Below, piece by piece: positions 26,433 through 35,423 of a stretch of DNA of 36,637 nt. Below the pieces are notes generated by a model that saw nothing but the letters and a program-made list of their open reading frames with translations, made no database searches and was not told the DNA's origin. The DNA is from an uncultured Prevotellaceae bacterium (GTDB lineage Bacteria > Bacteroidota > Bacteroidia > Bacteroidales > Bacteroidaceae): positions 1 to 36,637 of the forward strand of contig CAMWRK010000001.1 of the NCBI GenBank assembly GCA_947176655.1, given 5' to 3'. Position numbers and translations under genes: made by a program. The first letter of the stretch is position 1. Every line of letters begins with the position of its first letter.

Positions 26433-26458
26433 ACACAGACACAGACACAGACACAGAC
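26433..26458 (+). repeat. ACACAG hexanucleotide repeat before the C1 peptidase gene
   Basis: About four tandem copies of ACACAG lie 24 nt upstream of the ATG at 26482. Being in the leader, copy-number changes would alter leader length, not reading frame. It may be a simple low-complexity tract. Confidence 0.75.
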
Positions 26459-26481
26459 AACAAACAAAATATCAAAAACCA

Positions 26482-27693
26482 ATGAACAAGTACCTTTTCA
26501 TGGCAGTTTCCGCGATATGCGCCCTGCCCGGAACAGCCCAAGAGGCCAAGAAAGAGATTCCTGCCGATTCTCTCGTATTCACGACAGTACTGGCAAATCC
26601 CGTAACAAGCATCAAGAACCAGAACAACTCCGGTACATGCTGGAGCTACTCAGCTCTGGCTTTTCTGGAGAGCGAGGCTCTGAAGAAAGACCCCTCCAAG
26701 ACCGATCTGGACCTGTGCGAATCATTCCTTGTAAGCAAGACCTACACCGACCGTGCAGACCGTAACGTGCGTACACACGGCGACGCCAGCTTCAGCCAGG
26801 GCGGTTCTTTCTACGATGCCATCTTCTGCATGGAGCGCTACGGTCTGATTCCCGAAGGTATCATGCCCTACCCCATCACCCCCTACGGCGACTCTCTCTT
26901 CAACTTCACAAATTTCTTTCCCCCCATGGAGGCATACGTCAAGAGCATAGCCACAAGCAATGCCAAGAAAATCAACCCCATCTGGAAAAAGGACGTGCAG
27001 GGCATGCTGGACAACTACTTCGGCAAGTGCCCAGAGGAGTTCGAGTATAAGGGCAAGAAGTACACTCCGCAGAGTTTCGTCAAGGAATACCTGAAACTGG
27101 ATCCCAACGACTATGTGTCCCTGACCAGCTATACGCACCACCCCTTCTACACCCCCTTCATTCTGGAAATTCAGGACAACTGGCGCTGGGCGTCAAGCTA
27201 CAACCTGCCTCTCGATGAGTTCATGCGCGTCATGGAGGAGAGCGTAAAGAGCGGCTGGACATTCGCCTGGGGTGCCGACGTGAGCGAAGACGGCTTCAGC
27301 CGCCGCACCGGCAAGAACAAGTGTGTGGCCACCGTGCCCGACACCAAGACGACAAGCGGTGTGGGCAGCGACCAGAGCCGCTGGACTGGCGAGAAGGCCG
27401 GAGCAAAAATTTCACAGAACGACGCTGCCGGCGAAAAGACCATCACCCAGGAAATGCGTCAGGAGGGCTATGACAACTGGACCACGACAGATGACCACGG
27501 TATGCAGATATACGGCATTGCCAAGGACCAGAACGGCAAGGAATACTTCATGATGAAGAACTCATGGGGCGAATACGGCCCCTACAAGGGCTTCTGGTAC
27601 GTGAGCAAGCCCTATGTCGCATACAAGACAATGAACATCGTCATAAACAAGAATGCCATTCCCAAGGACATCCGCAAGAAACTGGGCATATAA
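26482..27693 (+). CDS. Exported C1 (papain/bleomycin-hydrolase) family peptidase
   Basis: A 403-residue protein with signal peptide (MNKYLFMAVSAICALPGTAQ); the in-frame upstream extension is discarded as it lacks a signal and runs through the previous gene. The papain-family catalytic residues are visible: Q47 and C53 in IKNQNNSGTCWSYSALAF, H339 in DDHGMQIYGIA and N360 in MKNSWGEYG. The layout and inserts fit the PepC/bleomycin hydrolase branch rather than plain papain. It likely trims peptides in the periplasm. Its stop is 18 nt before recJ, so these genes share a transcript. The hexanucleotide repeat precedes it. Confidence 0.93.
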   Translation: MNKYLFMAVSAICALPGTAQEAKKEIPADSLVFTTVLANPVTSIKNQNNSGTCWSYSALAFLESEALKKDPSKTDLDLCESFLVSKTYTDRADRNVRTHGDASFSQGGSFYDAIFCMERYGLIPEGIMPYPITPYGDSLFNFTNFFPPMEAYVKSIATSNAKKINPIWKKDVQGMLDNYFGKCPEEFEYKGKKYTPQSFVKEYLKLDPNDYVSLTSYTHHPFYTPFILEIQDNWRWASSYNLPLDEFMRVMEESVKSGWTFAWGADVSEDGFSRRTGKNKCVATVPDTKTTSGVGSDQSRWTGEKAGAKISQNDAAGEKTITQEMRQEGYDNWTTTDDHGMQIYGIAKDQNGKEYFMMKNSWGEYGPYKGFWYVSKPYVAYKTMNIVINKNAIPKDIRKKLGI

Positions 27694-27711
27694 GACACAA
27701 CCTGCTGCACA

Positions 27712-29436
27712 ATGAACTACATTTGGCACTACAACGAGCCAGAGCGTGACAGTCAGGAAAAAGCCATTTCACTTGCCAAGGAGCTGGGCATCGACCCAGC
27801 CCTTGGCAAACTTCTGCTTGATAGAGACATAACCACGGCGACAGAGGCACGCCGTTTCTTCCGCCCTCAGCTTACGGAACTTCTGGATCCCTTCCTGTTC
27901 AAGGACATGGCTGTGGCCGTAAAGCGTTTGAACGATGCATTGGGACGAAAGGAGAGAATACTGGTATACGGAGACTACGATGTGGACGGTGTGACAGCCG
28001 TGGCGTTGGTATACAAGTTCCTGCAGCAGTACTACTCCAACATTGACTATTACATTCCGGACCGTTACGAAGAGGGATACGGAGTCTCCCGACAGGGAAT
28101 AGACTATGCGGAGGAGACCGGTGTCAGACTGATCATAGTCCTGGACTGTGGAATAAAGGCTATCGAGGAGATAAAGTATGCCCGGGACAAGGGTATAGAC
28201 TTCATTATATGCGACCATCACGTACCTGACAAGGAACTGCCTCCTGCCGTGGCCATACTGAACGCCAAGCGGGAGGATTCGACGTATCCATACGGGGATC
28301 TGTCGGGATGTGGCGTGGGATTCAAACTGATACAGGGTTTTGCAAAAAACAACGGCATAGCGTTCTCGGAACTGATACCGCTGCTGGATCTGTGCGCTGT
28401 CAGCATAGCATCGGACATAGTGCCCATAATGGGCGAGAACCGCATTCTGGCCTTCCACGGCCTGAAACAGCTGAACCAGACGCCCAGCGTGGGCATGAAG
28501 GCCATAATAGATATATGCGGACTGACCGGCAAGGAGATAACGCTCTCCGACGTCATATACAAGATAGGGCCGCGCCTGAATGCCTCTGGAAGGATAGACA
28601 ACGGTCGCGAATCGGTGGAACTGCTGATATGCAGAGATGAGGAACAGGCGGCACACAAGGCGGCTCAGATAAACCACTACAACGAGCAGCGCAAGGATTT
28701 GGACAAGGCCATGACGGAACAGGCCAACCAGATTGTGGAGTCGCTGGTGCACAGGTCGGAACACAAGGCTATCGTCATATACAACGAAGAATGGCACAAG
28801 GGGGTCATTGGCATTGTCGCATCCAGACTGACGGAGATATACTTCCGCCCGGCTGTGGTACTGACACGCGACGGAGATGTGGCCACAGGTTCTGCGCGTT
28901 CCGTGGCCGGTTTCGACATATACAAGGCCATAGAGAGCTGCGAGGACATACTGGAGAACTTCGGTGGCCATACCTACGCATCCGGCCTGACTCTGAAGGC
29001 CGAGAACGTCGGGGAGTTCAAACGCCGTTTCGAGGAATATGTGGACAGCCATATACTGCCGGAACAGACCGACCCTACGCTGGAGGTGGACGGCATGATG
29101 GACTTCAAGGACATCACACGGCAGTTCTTTCTGGATCTTAAACGCTTCCAGCCTTTCGGCCCGGGCAACCCAAAACCGCACTTCTGCACGCACAACGTGT
29201 ACGACTACGGCACAAGCAAGGTAGTTGGACGTGACCAGGAGCACATCAAACTGGAACTCGTGGACAGCAAGAGCGACAACATCATGAACGGCATTGCCTT
29301 CGGGCAAAGTTCGCAGGCAAGATACATCAAGACGAAACGGTCGTTCGACATCGTATACACTATGGAGGAGAATACGTACAAGCGCGGCGAGATACAGTTG
29401 CAGATAGAGGACATAGCACCGTCCGAACAGGACTGA
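27712..29436 (+). CDS. recJ: Single-stranded-DNA exonuclease RecJ
   Basis: A 574-residue DHH-family exonuclease that degrades single-stranded DNA from the 5' end in recombination and mismatch repair. Motif I DYDVDGVTA (88-96) and the DHH motif at 168-170 (ICDHHVPDKELPP) are intact, as are the DHHA1 region (about 340-460; GVIGIVASRL, GSARSVAGFDIYKAI, FGGHTYASG) and a C-terminal OB-fold (about 465-570; FGPGNPKPHF, VVGRDQEHIKLEL). Length matches family. It sits between the C1 peptidase and recQ, a known helicase partner. Confidence 0.96.
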   Translation: MNYIWHYNEPERDSQEKAISLAKELGIDPALGKLLLDRDITTATEARRFFRPQLTELLDPFLFKDMAVAVKRLNDALGRKERILVYGDYDVDGVTAVALVYKFLQQYYSNIDYYIPDRYEEGYGVSRQGIDYAEETGVRLIIVLDCGIKAIEEIKYARDKGIDFIICDHHVPDKELPPAVAILNAKREDSTYPYGDLSGCGVGFKLIQGFAKNNGIAFSELIPLLDLCAVSIASDIVPIMGENRILAFHGLKQLNQTPSVGMKAIIDICGLTGKEITLSDVIYKIGPRLNASGRIDNGRESVELLICRDEEQAAHKAAQINHYNEQRKDLDKAMTEQANQIVESLVHRSEHKAIVIYNEEWHKGVIGIVASRLTEIYFRPAVVLTRDGDVATGSARSVAGFDIYKAIESCEDILENFGGHTYASGLTLKAENVGEFKRRFEEYVDSHILPEQTDPTLEVDGMMDFKDITRQFFLDLKRFQPFGPGNPKPHFCTHNVYDYGTSKVVGRDQEHIKLELVDSKSDNIMNGIAFGQSSQARYIKTKRSFDIVYTMEENTYKRGEIQLQIEDIAPSEQD

Positions 29437-29473
29437 CACACGACTTGGCAAGCAGCCACTAAACACGACACTT

Positions 29474-31408
29474 ATGCCCGAGACCACTAACACACACAGC
29501 CCTTCCGCCCCAGACTGGGCGGAGGGGCTGCTTCGCAAATACTGGGGACATGACTGTTTCCGGGGTATACAGCGCGAGATAATAGACAGTATCCGCGCCG
29601 GCAGAGACACGTTGGGCCTTATGCCTACGGGAGGAGGCAAGAGCATAGCATTCCAGATACCTGCACTGGACATGCCTGGGACGTGTATAGTGGTGACACC
29701 GCTGATAGCATTGATGAAAGACCAGGTGGCGAGACTGCGCCAGCTTGGCATCAAGGCCACGGCGATATACTCGGGAATGAAGCACGACAGCATTATCGCT
29801 GCCATGGAAAACTGCATACTGGGTGACTACAAATTCCTGTACCTGTCACCGGAACGGCTGACCTCGGAACTGTTCCTGGCAAAACTCAGACACATGACAG
29901 TGTCTTTCGTCTGTGTGGACGAGGCGCACTGCATATCGCAATGGGGCTATGACTTCAGGCCGAGCTATCTGGCTCTCGGCATGCTGCGCAAGGAGATACC
30001 GGGAAAAACTTTCCTGGCTCTCACTGCCACGGCAACACCGGAAGTGGCGGACGACATACAGGAGAAACTGGGCTTCGCACGGAAGAACATGTTCAGGATG
30101 AGTTTCGCACGCCCCAACCTTCACTATGCCCTGCTACGCATTTACAACGAGGAGGAGGGGTTGGAACATGTACTCGGAATGTATCAAGGCTCTGCCATTA
30201 TATACACGACACGCAGGCAGAAGGCGGAAGAGACGGCATCCATGCTCTGCCGTAAGGGATATACCGCAGCATTCTTCCACGCAGGACTGCCGGACATGGA
30301 GAAAGACTACCGGCAGCGGGACTGGATAGAGGGGAAGACACGCATAATGGTGGCTACCAACGCCTTCGGCATGGGCATTGACAAGCCGGACGTCAGACTG
30401 GTGGTGCATCTGGAGCCGCCAGATTCACTGGAACAATACTATCAGGAGGCGGGACGCGCGGGACGGGACGGAAAACCATCGCATGCCATACTCTTCTGCA
30501 ACGGCAAGGAAACGGCATCGCTTCAAAGACGCCTGCAGAGAGCCTTCCCTCCGAAAGAAAAAATAGCGGAACTCTATGACCACATCTGCTATTACCTGCA
30601 AATAGCTGAGGGGGACGGCTGTGAACGTGTCAGAGAGTTCAGAGTACACGAGTTCTGCACTAACTTCCACCACAGTTTCGGCGAAGTGCAACCGATGCTG
30701 GCCATTCTGGAACTGGCCGGGTACCTGCGCTTCACCGATGAGGAGGAGACTGCATCGCGTCTGTATATCACCGCCACACGCTCACAGCTGTACTATAATA
30801 TACACGGCGATACGGAACGGCTGTTCAACTATCTGCTGCGCAATCATACCGGCATCTTCCAGGAATTCGTCTACATCGACGAGGCATCGGCGGCAACAGC
30901 CACCGGCATGTCGGCAAGGGAAATATACGAACAGCTTGTTGCGCTTGCCCAGAGACATATAGTAAGGTATATACCGCGCAAAAAAGTCCCCTACCTGACA
31001 CTGACGCGACCGCGCGTGGAGGGCAAGGACATATTCATACCGCCACATGCCTACGAGGACAGGTACGGACGATACAGGAAACGCATCGACAGCATCATCG
31101 ATTACCTGAACGACACGGAACACTGCCGCACATCCATGCTCCTGGAATACTTTGGAGAACATGCCGCACACCGGTGCATGAACTGTGACAACTGTGACAA
31201 GCTGAACCCTCCATCCGTTTCTGATGATACTTACGATGACATTCAGAAGGATATACGTGCACAACTGAGCCAAGGTTCCAAATACGGTTATGCCCTTAAC
31301 CTGTCAAAATACAGGCCGGAGGACATAGAGCACGTCATAAGGGTAATGACAGAAGACGGGGAACTTGTACAGGACGGTCTGAAACTACGGCTTATGGTGG
31401 CAAAATAA
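29474..31408 (+). CDS. recQ: ATP-dependent DNA helicase of the RecQ family
   Basis: A 644-residue superfamily-2 helicase that unwinds DNA 3' to 5'. Walker A PTGGGKS (51-57), DEAH at 149-152 (VDEAHCISQWGYDFRPSY), and later motifs (NAFGMGIDKPDVR, QEAGRAGRDG) are present. The RecQ zinc-binding Cys are at 551, 568, 571 and 574 (CMNCDNC). No HRDC domain follows; the protein ends about 70 residues past the last Cys. It is 37 nt from recJ; the pair would act together at stalled forks or gaps. Start 29474 gives the expected N-terminus. Confidence 0.96.
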   Translation: MPETTNTHSPSAPDWAEGLLRKYWGHDCFRGIQREIIDSIRAGRDTLGLMPTGGGKSIAFQIPALDMPGTCIVVTPLIALMKDQVARLRQLGIKATAIYSGMKHDSIIAAMENCILGDYKFLYLSPERLTSELFLAKLRHMTVSFVCVDEAHCISQWGYDFRPSYLALGMLRKEIPGKTFLALTATATPEVADDIQEKLGFARKNMFRMSFARPNLHYALLRIYNEEEGLEHVLGMYQGSAIIYTTRRQKAEETASMLCRKGYTAAFFHAGLPDMEKDYRQRDWIEGKTRIMVATNAFGMGIDKPDVRLVVHLEPPDSLEQYYQEAGRAGRDGKPSHAILFCNGKETASLQRRLQRAFPPKEKIAELYDHICYYLQIAEGDGCERVREFRVHEFCTNFHHSFGEVQPMLAILELAGYLRFTDEEETASRLYITATRSQLYYNIHGDTERLFNYLLRNHTGIFQEFVYIDEASAATATGMSAREIYEQLVALAQRHIVRYIPRKKVPYLTLTRPRVEGKDIFIPPHAYEDRYGRYRKRIDSIIDYLNDTEHCRTSMLLEYFGEHAAHRCMNCDNCDKLNPPSVSDDTYDDIQKDIRAQLSQGSKYGYALNLSKYRPEDIEHVIRVMTEDGELVQDGLKLRLMVAK

Positions 31409-31527
31409 CTACTCCTAAACACGCTCTTTCGTTCCATTTTGCAACATGGAGCCAGGAAAAAAAACGAAAAAAAAAAAAAATGCACATTTATTAAACTAAA
31501 TCTGTGTCCGTTATGCAAGATTTTTTA

Positions 31528-31535
31528 TACTTTTG
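31528..31535 (+). promoter_or_regulatory. Possible -7 box of the fimbrial operon
   Basis: TACTTTTG (31528-31535) matches TAnnTTTG; a weak TGTG lies 21 nt upstream (31503-31506). The leader would be about 68 nt to the ATG at 31611. A poly-A-rich stretch (about 31456-31480) precedes it. A single GGTAAAA, the half-site of the dyad before the DUF4493 operon, occurs at 31584-31590. Confidence 0.4.
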
Positions 31536-31610
31536 CACTTAATTATGTACATCTTATATTAAAAAAGAGTACAAGGGTAGTACGGTAAAAACAGCATTCG
31601 TAAGACATTG

Positions 31611-32876
31611 ATGACGAGAATCACCATAGCCTATGTGATTGCATTCTTCACAGTCCTTGCCGCGTTTGGCCAAAATACGGCCGACTCGACAAGGGTATAC
31701 TTTCGCGTAGGCGAGTGTCGGATTGATTCTGTACTGGAGAACAACCGGACATCATTGGAAGACTTCGTTGGAAAAGTCCGGAACGCTGTTGATGCCAACA
31801 ACATAGATCGTATCGTTGTACGCGCATACGCATCGCCGGACGGTTTCAACGCCACCAATGTGCGCCTGTCCGGACTCAGGTGCGACGCACTCGTAAAATA
31901 CATCATCGAAAACTCCGGTGTCAGCCCGGATCTGGTAGAAGCCGTTCCAGAAGGAATCGCCTGGACAGGATTACGCAACCTTGTTGAAGCAACGCCGGAG
32001 GTTCCGTCACGTGAAAAAATACTTGATGTTCTTGACAATACCCCGCTATGGGTGTTCGACTCCAGAGGCAGGGTAATCGACGGACGCAAGAAGCAGCTTA
32101 TGCAACTGGCTGCCGGTGTGCCATACCGATGGATGCAGGACAACCTTTTTCCCGCACTGCGCAATGCCGTAGCACTCGCTGTATATCTCAAACCTGCCGG
32201 CATCGTAACCACGGATACCATCATGACAGACAGTCTGCCACAACCGGAAACGGCTATTCACACAGATACACTGGTCATGACCGAAATAGCCGACACAACC
32301 GCTATGGCCGGCACACCTGCCCCGACCGGCAACACCACATCTGAACACAGCCATCGCTTCGCGCTCAAGACCAATATCCTGTACTATGCTGTCCTGATGC
32401 CCAATCTTGAATTCGAATGGTTGGTAAACGACCGCTGGTCTGTAGCTCTCGAAGGCAATGTGGCATGGTGGAGCAACGATGCAAAATACAAATACTACCG
32501 TCTGGCCACAATCACGCCGGAAGTGCGCCGCTGGATCAGACCGCGCAAACCGTGGCACGGCATGTACGTAGGCTTCTTTACCGGTGCCGGATTGTACGAC
32601 TTGGAAAACGGAAAGACAGGGTACCAAGGTGAAGGTGTCATGTCGGGGCTTTCTGTGGGCTACATGTGGCCTGTCGGGAAACACCTCTCACTCGAAGCCG
32701 GCATAGGCGCAGGATATATGTACACCAAATATCAGGAATACCTGCCCATTGAAGGACATTTCCTGTATCAGCGCACAAAATCCATGCACTACTTCGGCCC
32801 GCTGAAACTGAAGTTCTCCATTGCATGGCATTTCGGGAATATCAAGAAAACAAAGATAACCACCTCGGATCGATGA
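31611..32876 (+). CDS. DUF3575 outer-membrane protein of a fimbrial operon
   Basis: A 421-residue protein with signal peptide (MTRITIAYVIAFFTVLAAFGQ). An in-frame TTG three bases earlier (31608) is less likely. The N-terminal half has an OmpA-like pattern with RIVVRAYASPDG (about 60-75) and RLSGLRCDALVKYI. A low-complexity Thr/Ala/Pro linker (about 205-245) leads to the DUF3575 beta-barrel: LKTNILYYAVLMPNLEFEWL, SVALEGNVAWW, MYVGFFTGAGLYD. This domain is common next to fimbrillin genes of Bacteroidales and probably anchors or exports the fibre. It overlaps the next gene by 4 nt (ATGA). Confidence 0.88.
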   Translation: MTRITIAYVIAFFTVLAAFGQNTADSTRVYFRVGECRIDSVLENNRTSLEDFVGKVRNAVDANNIDRIVVRAYASPDGFNATNVRLSGLRCDALVKYIIENSGVSPDLVEAVPEGIAWTGLRNLVEATPEVPSREKILDVLDNTPLWVFDSRGRVIDGRKKQLMQLAAGVPYRWMQDNLFPALRNAVALAVYLKPAGIVTTDTIMTDSLPQPETAIHTDTLVMTEIADTTAMAGTPAPTGNTTSEHSHRFALKTNILYYAVLMPNLEFEWLVNDRWSVALEGNVAWWSNDAKYKYYRLATITPEVRRWIRPRKPWHGMYVGFFTGAGLYDLENGKTGYQGEGVMSGLSVGYMWPVGKHLSLEAGIGAGYMYTKYQEYLPIEGHFLYQRTKSMHYFGPLKLKFSIAWHFGNIKKTKITTSDR

Positions 32877-33895
32877 AGCCCTCCGGATACCATATAAGTT
32901 CCATTCTGTTCGTCATGATGGCAATGCTGACATCGTGCCGTAATGAGTTATGCTATAACCATTACCACGCTGTCAAAGTAGAGCTTTCATGGGAACGCGT
33001 ATGGGAGCGCGACTATGGCATGTCCCTCGCAGCCCGATGGGATGCCGGAAAGTACGGTTTCGAATACTCGGCCATGAACCCCGCCCTGCCCGAATGGGTT
33101 AACCTTGTGAAATTCAATGGCGACGGCGTTCCCTCGGACAACTTCCTGACAATAAAAGGAGGCGAAATACATATCGAGAACTCCGGCGAAGAATCATTCC
33201 TTCTCTATAACGGCGACACGGAATACATTGTGCTTGAAGACATGGCCTCGCTGACAGATGCGCGCGCAACGACTACATCGCGTTCCCGTTCATCGTTGCA
33301 GTATCTGCAATCTCTTGCGCCGAACACACGCACTGCCAATCCGCCCGACCTGCTTTATGCCGCATACGTCGACAAACTGCCGTCTGTCAACCTCCACCAG
33401 GCCCTGACGATGCCAATAAGAATGCAGCCATTGGTATATACCTATATCATACGCTATGAATTTGAATACGGATTGCAGCACGTGGCAATCGCACGAGGTG
33501 CAATAGGCGGAATGGCAGAGTCCGTGTATCTGCGCAACGGTGTCACATCCGATGAGACGGCAATCCTGCTCTATGACTGCTTTCTTACAGACTATGGCTG
33601 CGAAGCACACGTGAGATCGTTCGGTGTGCCGTCGTTCCCGGACGAATACTACGGCAAGGCAAAAAAAGCACGCAACGACACACCGGTTGCCGTGAATCTG
33701 GAAGTGCGTCTGAAAAGTGGCAAATACATGGAGTTCAACTTCGATGTTTCCGATCAGATAAAGAATCAGCCTCGTGGCGGCGTTATTAATATAAAAGGTA
33801 TTCACATAGAGGACGAAGAAAACAAAGTGGACGCAGGATTCGATGTTGACGTATCGGGCTGGGACGACCCGATAAATATTGAGCTACCAATGTAA
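32873..33895 (+). CDS. DUF5119 lipoprotein of a fimbrial operon
   Basis: A 340-residue lipoprotein from ATG 32873 (MKPSGYHISSILFVMMAMLTSC, Cys22) that overlaps the DUF3575 gene by four bases. An early region VELSWERVWERDYG followed by a long domain ending DVDVSGWDDPINIELPM fits DUF5119 proteins, which resemble FimB/Mfa2-type accessory fimbrial proteins. The C-terminal half contains TYIIRYEFEYGLQHV and VNLEVRLKSGKYMEF. In this family the protein likely anchors or starts the fibre. It lacks an Arg-Ala step after the Cys comparable to fimbrillin. Confidence 0.85.
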   Translation: MKPSGYHISSILFVMMAMLTSCRNELCYNHYHAVKVELSWERVWERDYGMSLAARWDAGKYGFEYSAMNPALPEWVNLVKFNGDGVPSDNFLTIKGGEIHIENSGEESFLLYNGDTEYIVLEDMASLTDARATTTSRSRSSLQYLQSLAPNTRTANPPDLLYAAYVDKLPSVNLHQALTMPIRMQPLVYTYIIRYEFEYGLQHVAIARGAIGGMAESVYLRNGVTSDETAILLYDCFLTDYGCEAHVRSFGVPSFPDEYYGKAKKARNDTPVAVNLEVRLKSGKYMEFNFDVSDQIKNQPRGGVINIKGIHIEDEENKVDAGFDVDVSGWDDPINIELPM

Positions 33896-33975
33896 ATAAA
33901 TGAAAAACGAACAAAAACTGACATCACACATAGATTTATAACTTTAACTGATTAACCATCATAAACAAAAAAGCA

Positions 33976-35070
33976 ATGAAAAAAACATTTCTTGTAGCTT
34001 GTATGGGTGTTACCGCCATCACAAGTTGTACATCAACAGATGTAGTGGACCAAAGCGTACAGAGCAATGCCATCAGCTTTGAAAATGCAATCAAAAAGCC
34101 GTCACGTGCCGTTAGCGGTGATTTGACCCAGACTAACTTCGACCAGTTCTCAGTCTATGGTTACTATACCAAAACTGGCATGGAGGGGCATCCTATGCAG
34201 ATCTTCACCGGTGATTTGGTAAACAAAACAACAACTGATGGAAAAACATCATGGACTTATAATTCTGTCCGTTACTGGGTGCCAGATGCCAAATTCCATT
34301 TCTATGCCTACAGTTGCGGCGATATCGCTCTCGGTACAGGAAAGGGAAACGCATCTATGGTTTTGGCAGGAAGCAGCATGGATGACAGGGCACTGAAAAT
34401 CAATGACTATGTTTGTGACGCTGATCATCAGCATGACCTCATCACAGCAATGGCAGAAAACATTACCGGTCAGACCAGCGGAAACACGCCTGTGAAGTTT
34501 GTCTTCAAACATGCCCTTTGCAAAGTAAGTGCTGATTTTGTCAACGATTTTCCTGCCGGATACGACATTTATATTTCTGACGTGAAACTCACGAACTTCT
34601 ATGACAAAGCTAACTGCAGCCTGCGCAGCACAGTCACAACAGGCGATGACAATCGTGTCGTTGGAAACGTGTGGAGCAACCAATCACGTTCTGCCGACAA
34701 CAAGATAATTGCCATGGATTTAAAGACTGATAACAAGGCTACCTCTACAACAGAATATGGTGATAAGGCCACTAAAGTGGAGACACACGCCATATTTATG
34801 ATTCCCGTAGAGTACAACAACGCCAACGTAAACATTGAATTTACACTTTCTGTGAAACAAGGCGACGACGAGTTCCTGAACCGTACTATCAAAGGTACAT
34901 GGAGACCCGTTTGGGAGCCAGGAAAGGCATATAACTACATAGTACATATTACAGGAAACACCGCTCAGCTTGAGCCTATCGTATTCGAGGCCTCACACGA
35001 CATCACCGATGTCTCATCTCCTGACGGCTGGAATGCGGACATTATGACTGACATGAACTTCTCAATGTAA
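33976..35070 (+). CDS. Fimbrillin family structural lipoprotein (Mfa-like)
   Basis: A 364-residue lipoprotein, lipobox GVTAITSC (Cys18), followed by AISFENAIKKPSRAVSG, in which R44 is a probable proteolysis site before Ala45. The two-domain beta-sandwich pattern of the fimbrillin clan is present (FDQFSVYGYYT, KFHFYAYSCGD, KFVFKHALCKVSADFVN, ENDIEFTLS-like strands), with a C-terminal strand GKAYNYIVHITGNTAQLEPI. The leader is 80 nt and a clear terminator follows, so this is the last gene of the operon. It is the likely repeating subunit. Confidence 0.9.
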   Translation: MKKTFLVACMGVTAITSCTSTDVVDQSVQSNAISFENAIKKPSRAVSGDLTQTNFDQFSVYGYYTKTGMEGHPMQIFTGDLVNKTTTDGKTSWTYNSVRYWVPDAKFHFYAYSCGDIALGTGKGNASMVLAGSSMDDRALKINDYVCDADHQHDLITAMAENITGQTSGNTPVKFVFKHALCKVSADFVNDFPAGYDIYISDVKLTNFYDKANCSLRSTVTTGDDNRVVGNVWSNQSRSADNKIIAMDLKTDNKATSTTEYGDKATKVETHAIFMIPVEYNNANVNIEFTLSVKQGDDEFLNRTIKGTWRPVWEPGKAYNYIVHITGNTAQLEPIVFEASHDITDVSSPDGWNADIMTDMNFSM

Positions 35071-35089
35071 TAATAGTATAAACAATCAA

Positions 35090-35131
35090 AGGTTGCGCCA
35101 CTCCTGACCATCGGGTGGCGCAATCTTTTTA
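35090..35131 (+). terminator. Rho-independent terminator of the fimbrial operon
   Basis: AGGTTGCGCCAC (35090-35101) pairs with GTGGCGCAATCT (35115-35126; one G-U), with a 13-nt loop and a T run after it. It lies 20 nt after the fimbrillin stop. Confidence 0.9.
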
Positions 35132-35147
35132 TAAGTCGAATCATGAG

Positions 35148-35373
35148 CAGAATTGCCTTCTCCAGAAATGGCTCAGAACCGCCATGCAGAACCGTCCCGG
35201 CACCATTGCAATAGACTTCTGTTTCATGGAACGTAGGTTATGACCTGAGCAACATACTTGAAAACGAACTGTACGACCTGCCGGCAATGCCCATCCTATA
35301 CCTTCTGGATAGCGACAAACGGGTACTTCTCAAAGATCCTGACGTCAGTCTTCTTTGCAGACAGACACGTTGA
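35148..35373 (+). pseudogene. DUF5106/thioredoxin-like gene remnant
   Basis: Two segments in different frames read like a DUF5106-linked thioredoxin-fold protein. The first, 35148-35244, gives LLQKWLRTAMQNRPGTIAID then a stop. The second, 35233-35373, gives NILENELYDLPAMPILYLL and SDKRVLLKDPD. These correspond to the start and end of the redoxin domain (family pattern NRxGTxAxDF and ELYDxxAxPxLYLLDxxKxVLLKD). The CxxC part between is absent, so an internal deletion with frameshift is likely. It has no start signal and lies directly after a terminator. Confidence 0.75.
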
Positions 35374-35423
35374 AGCACCACTGCAATGACACCGTTCTAA
35401 CATTTAGACATCCGTACACCCAC

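Noticed and set aside
27769..29817. 682-codon open frame on the minus strand opposite recJ and the recQ start
   Set aside because: It is a shadow of recJ, which has all family motifs. The opposite frame has no recognisable domain.
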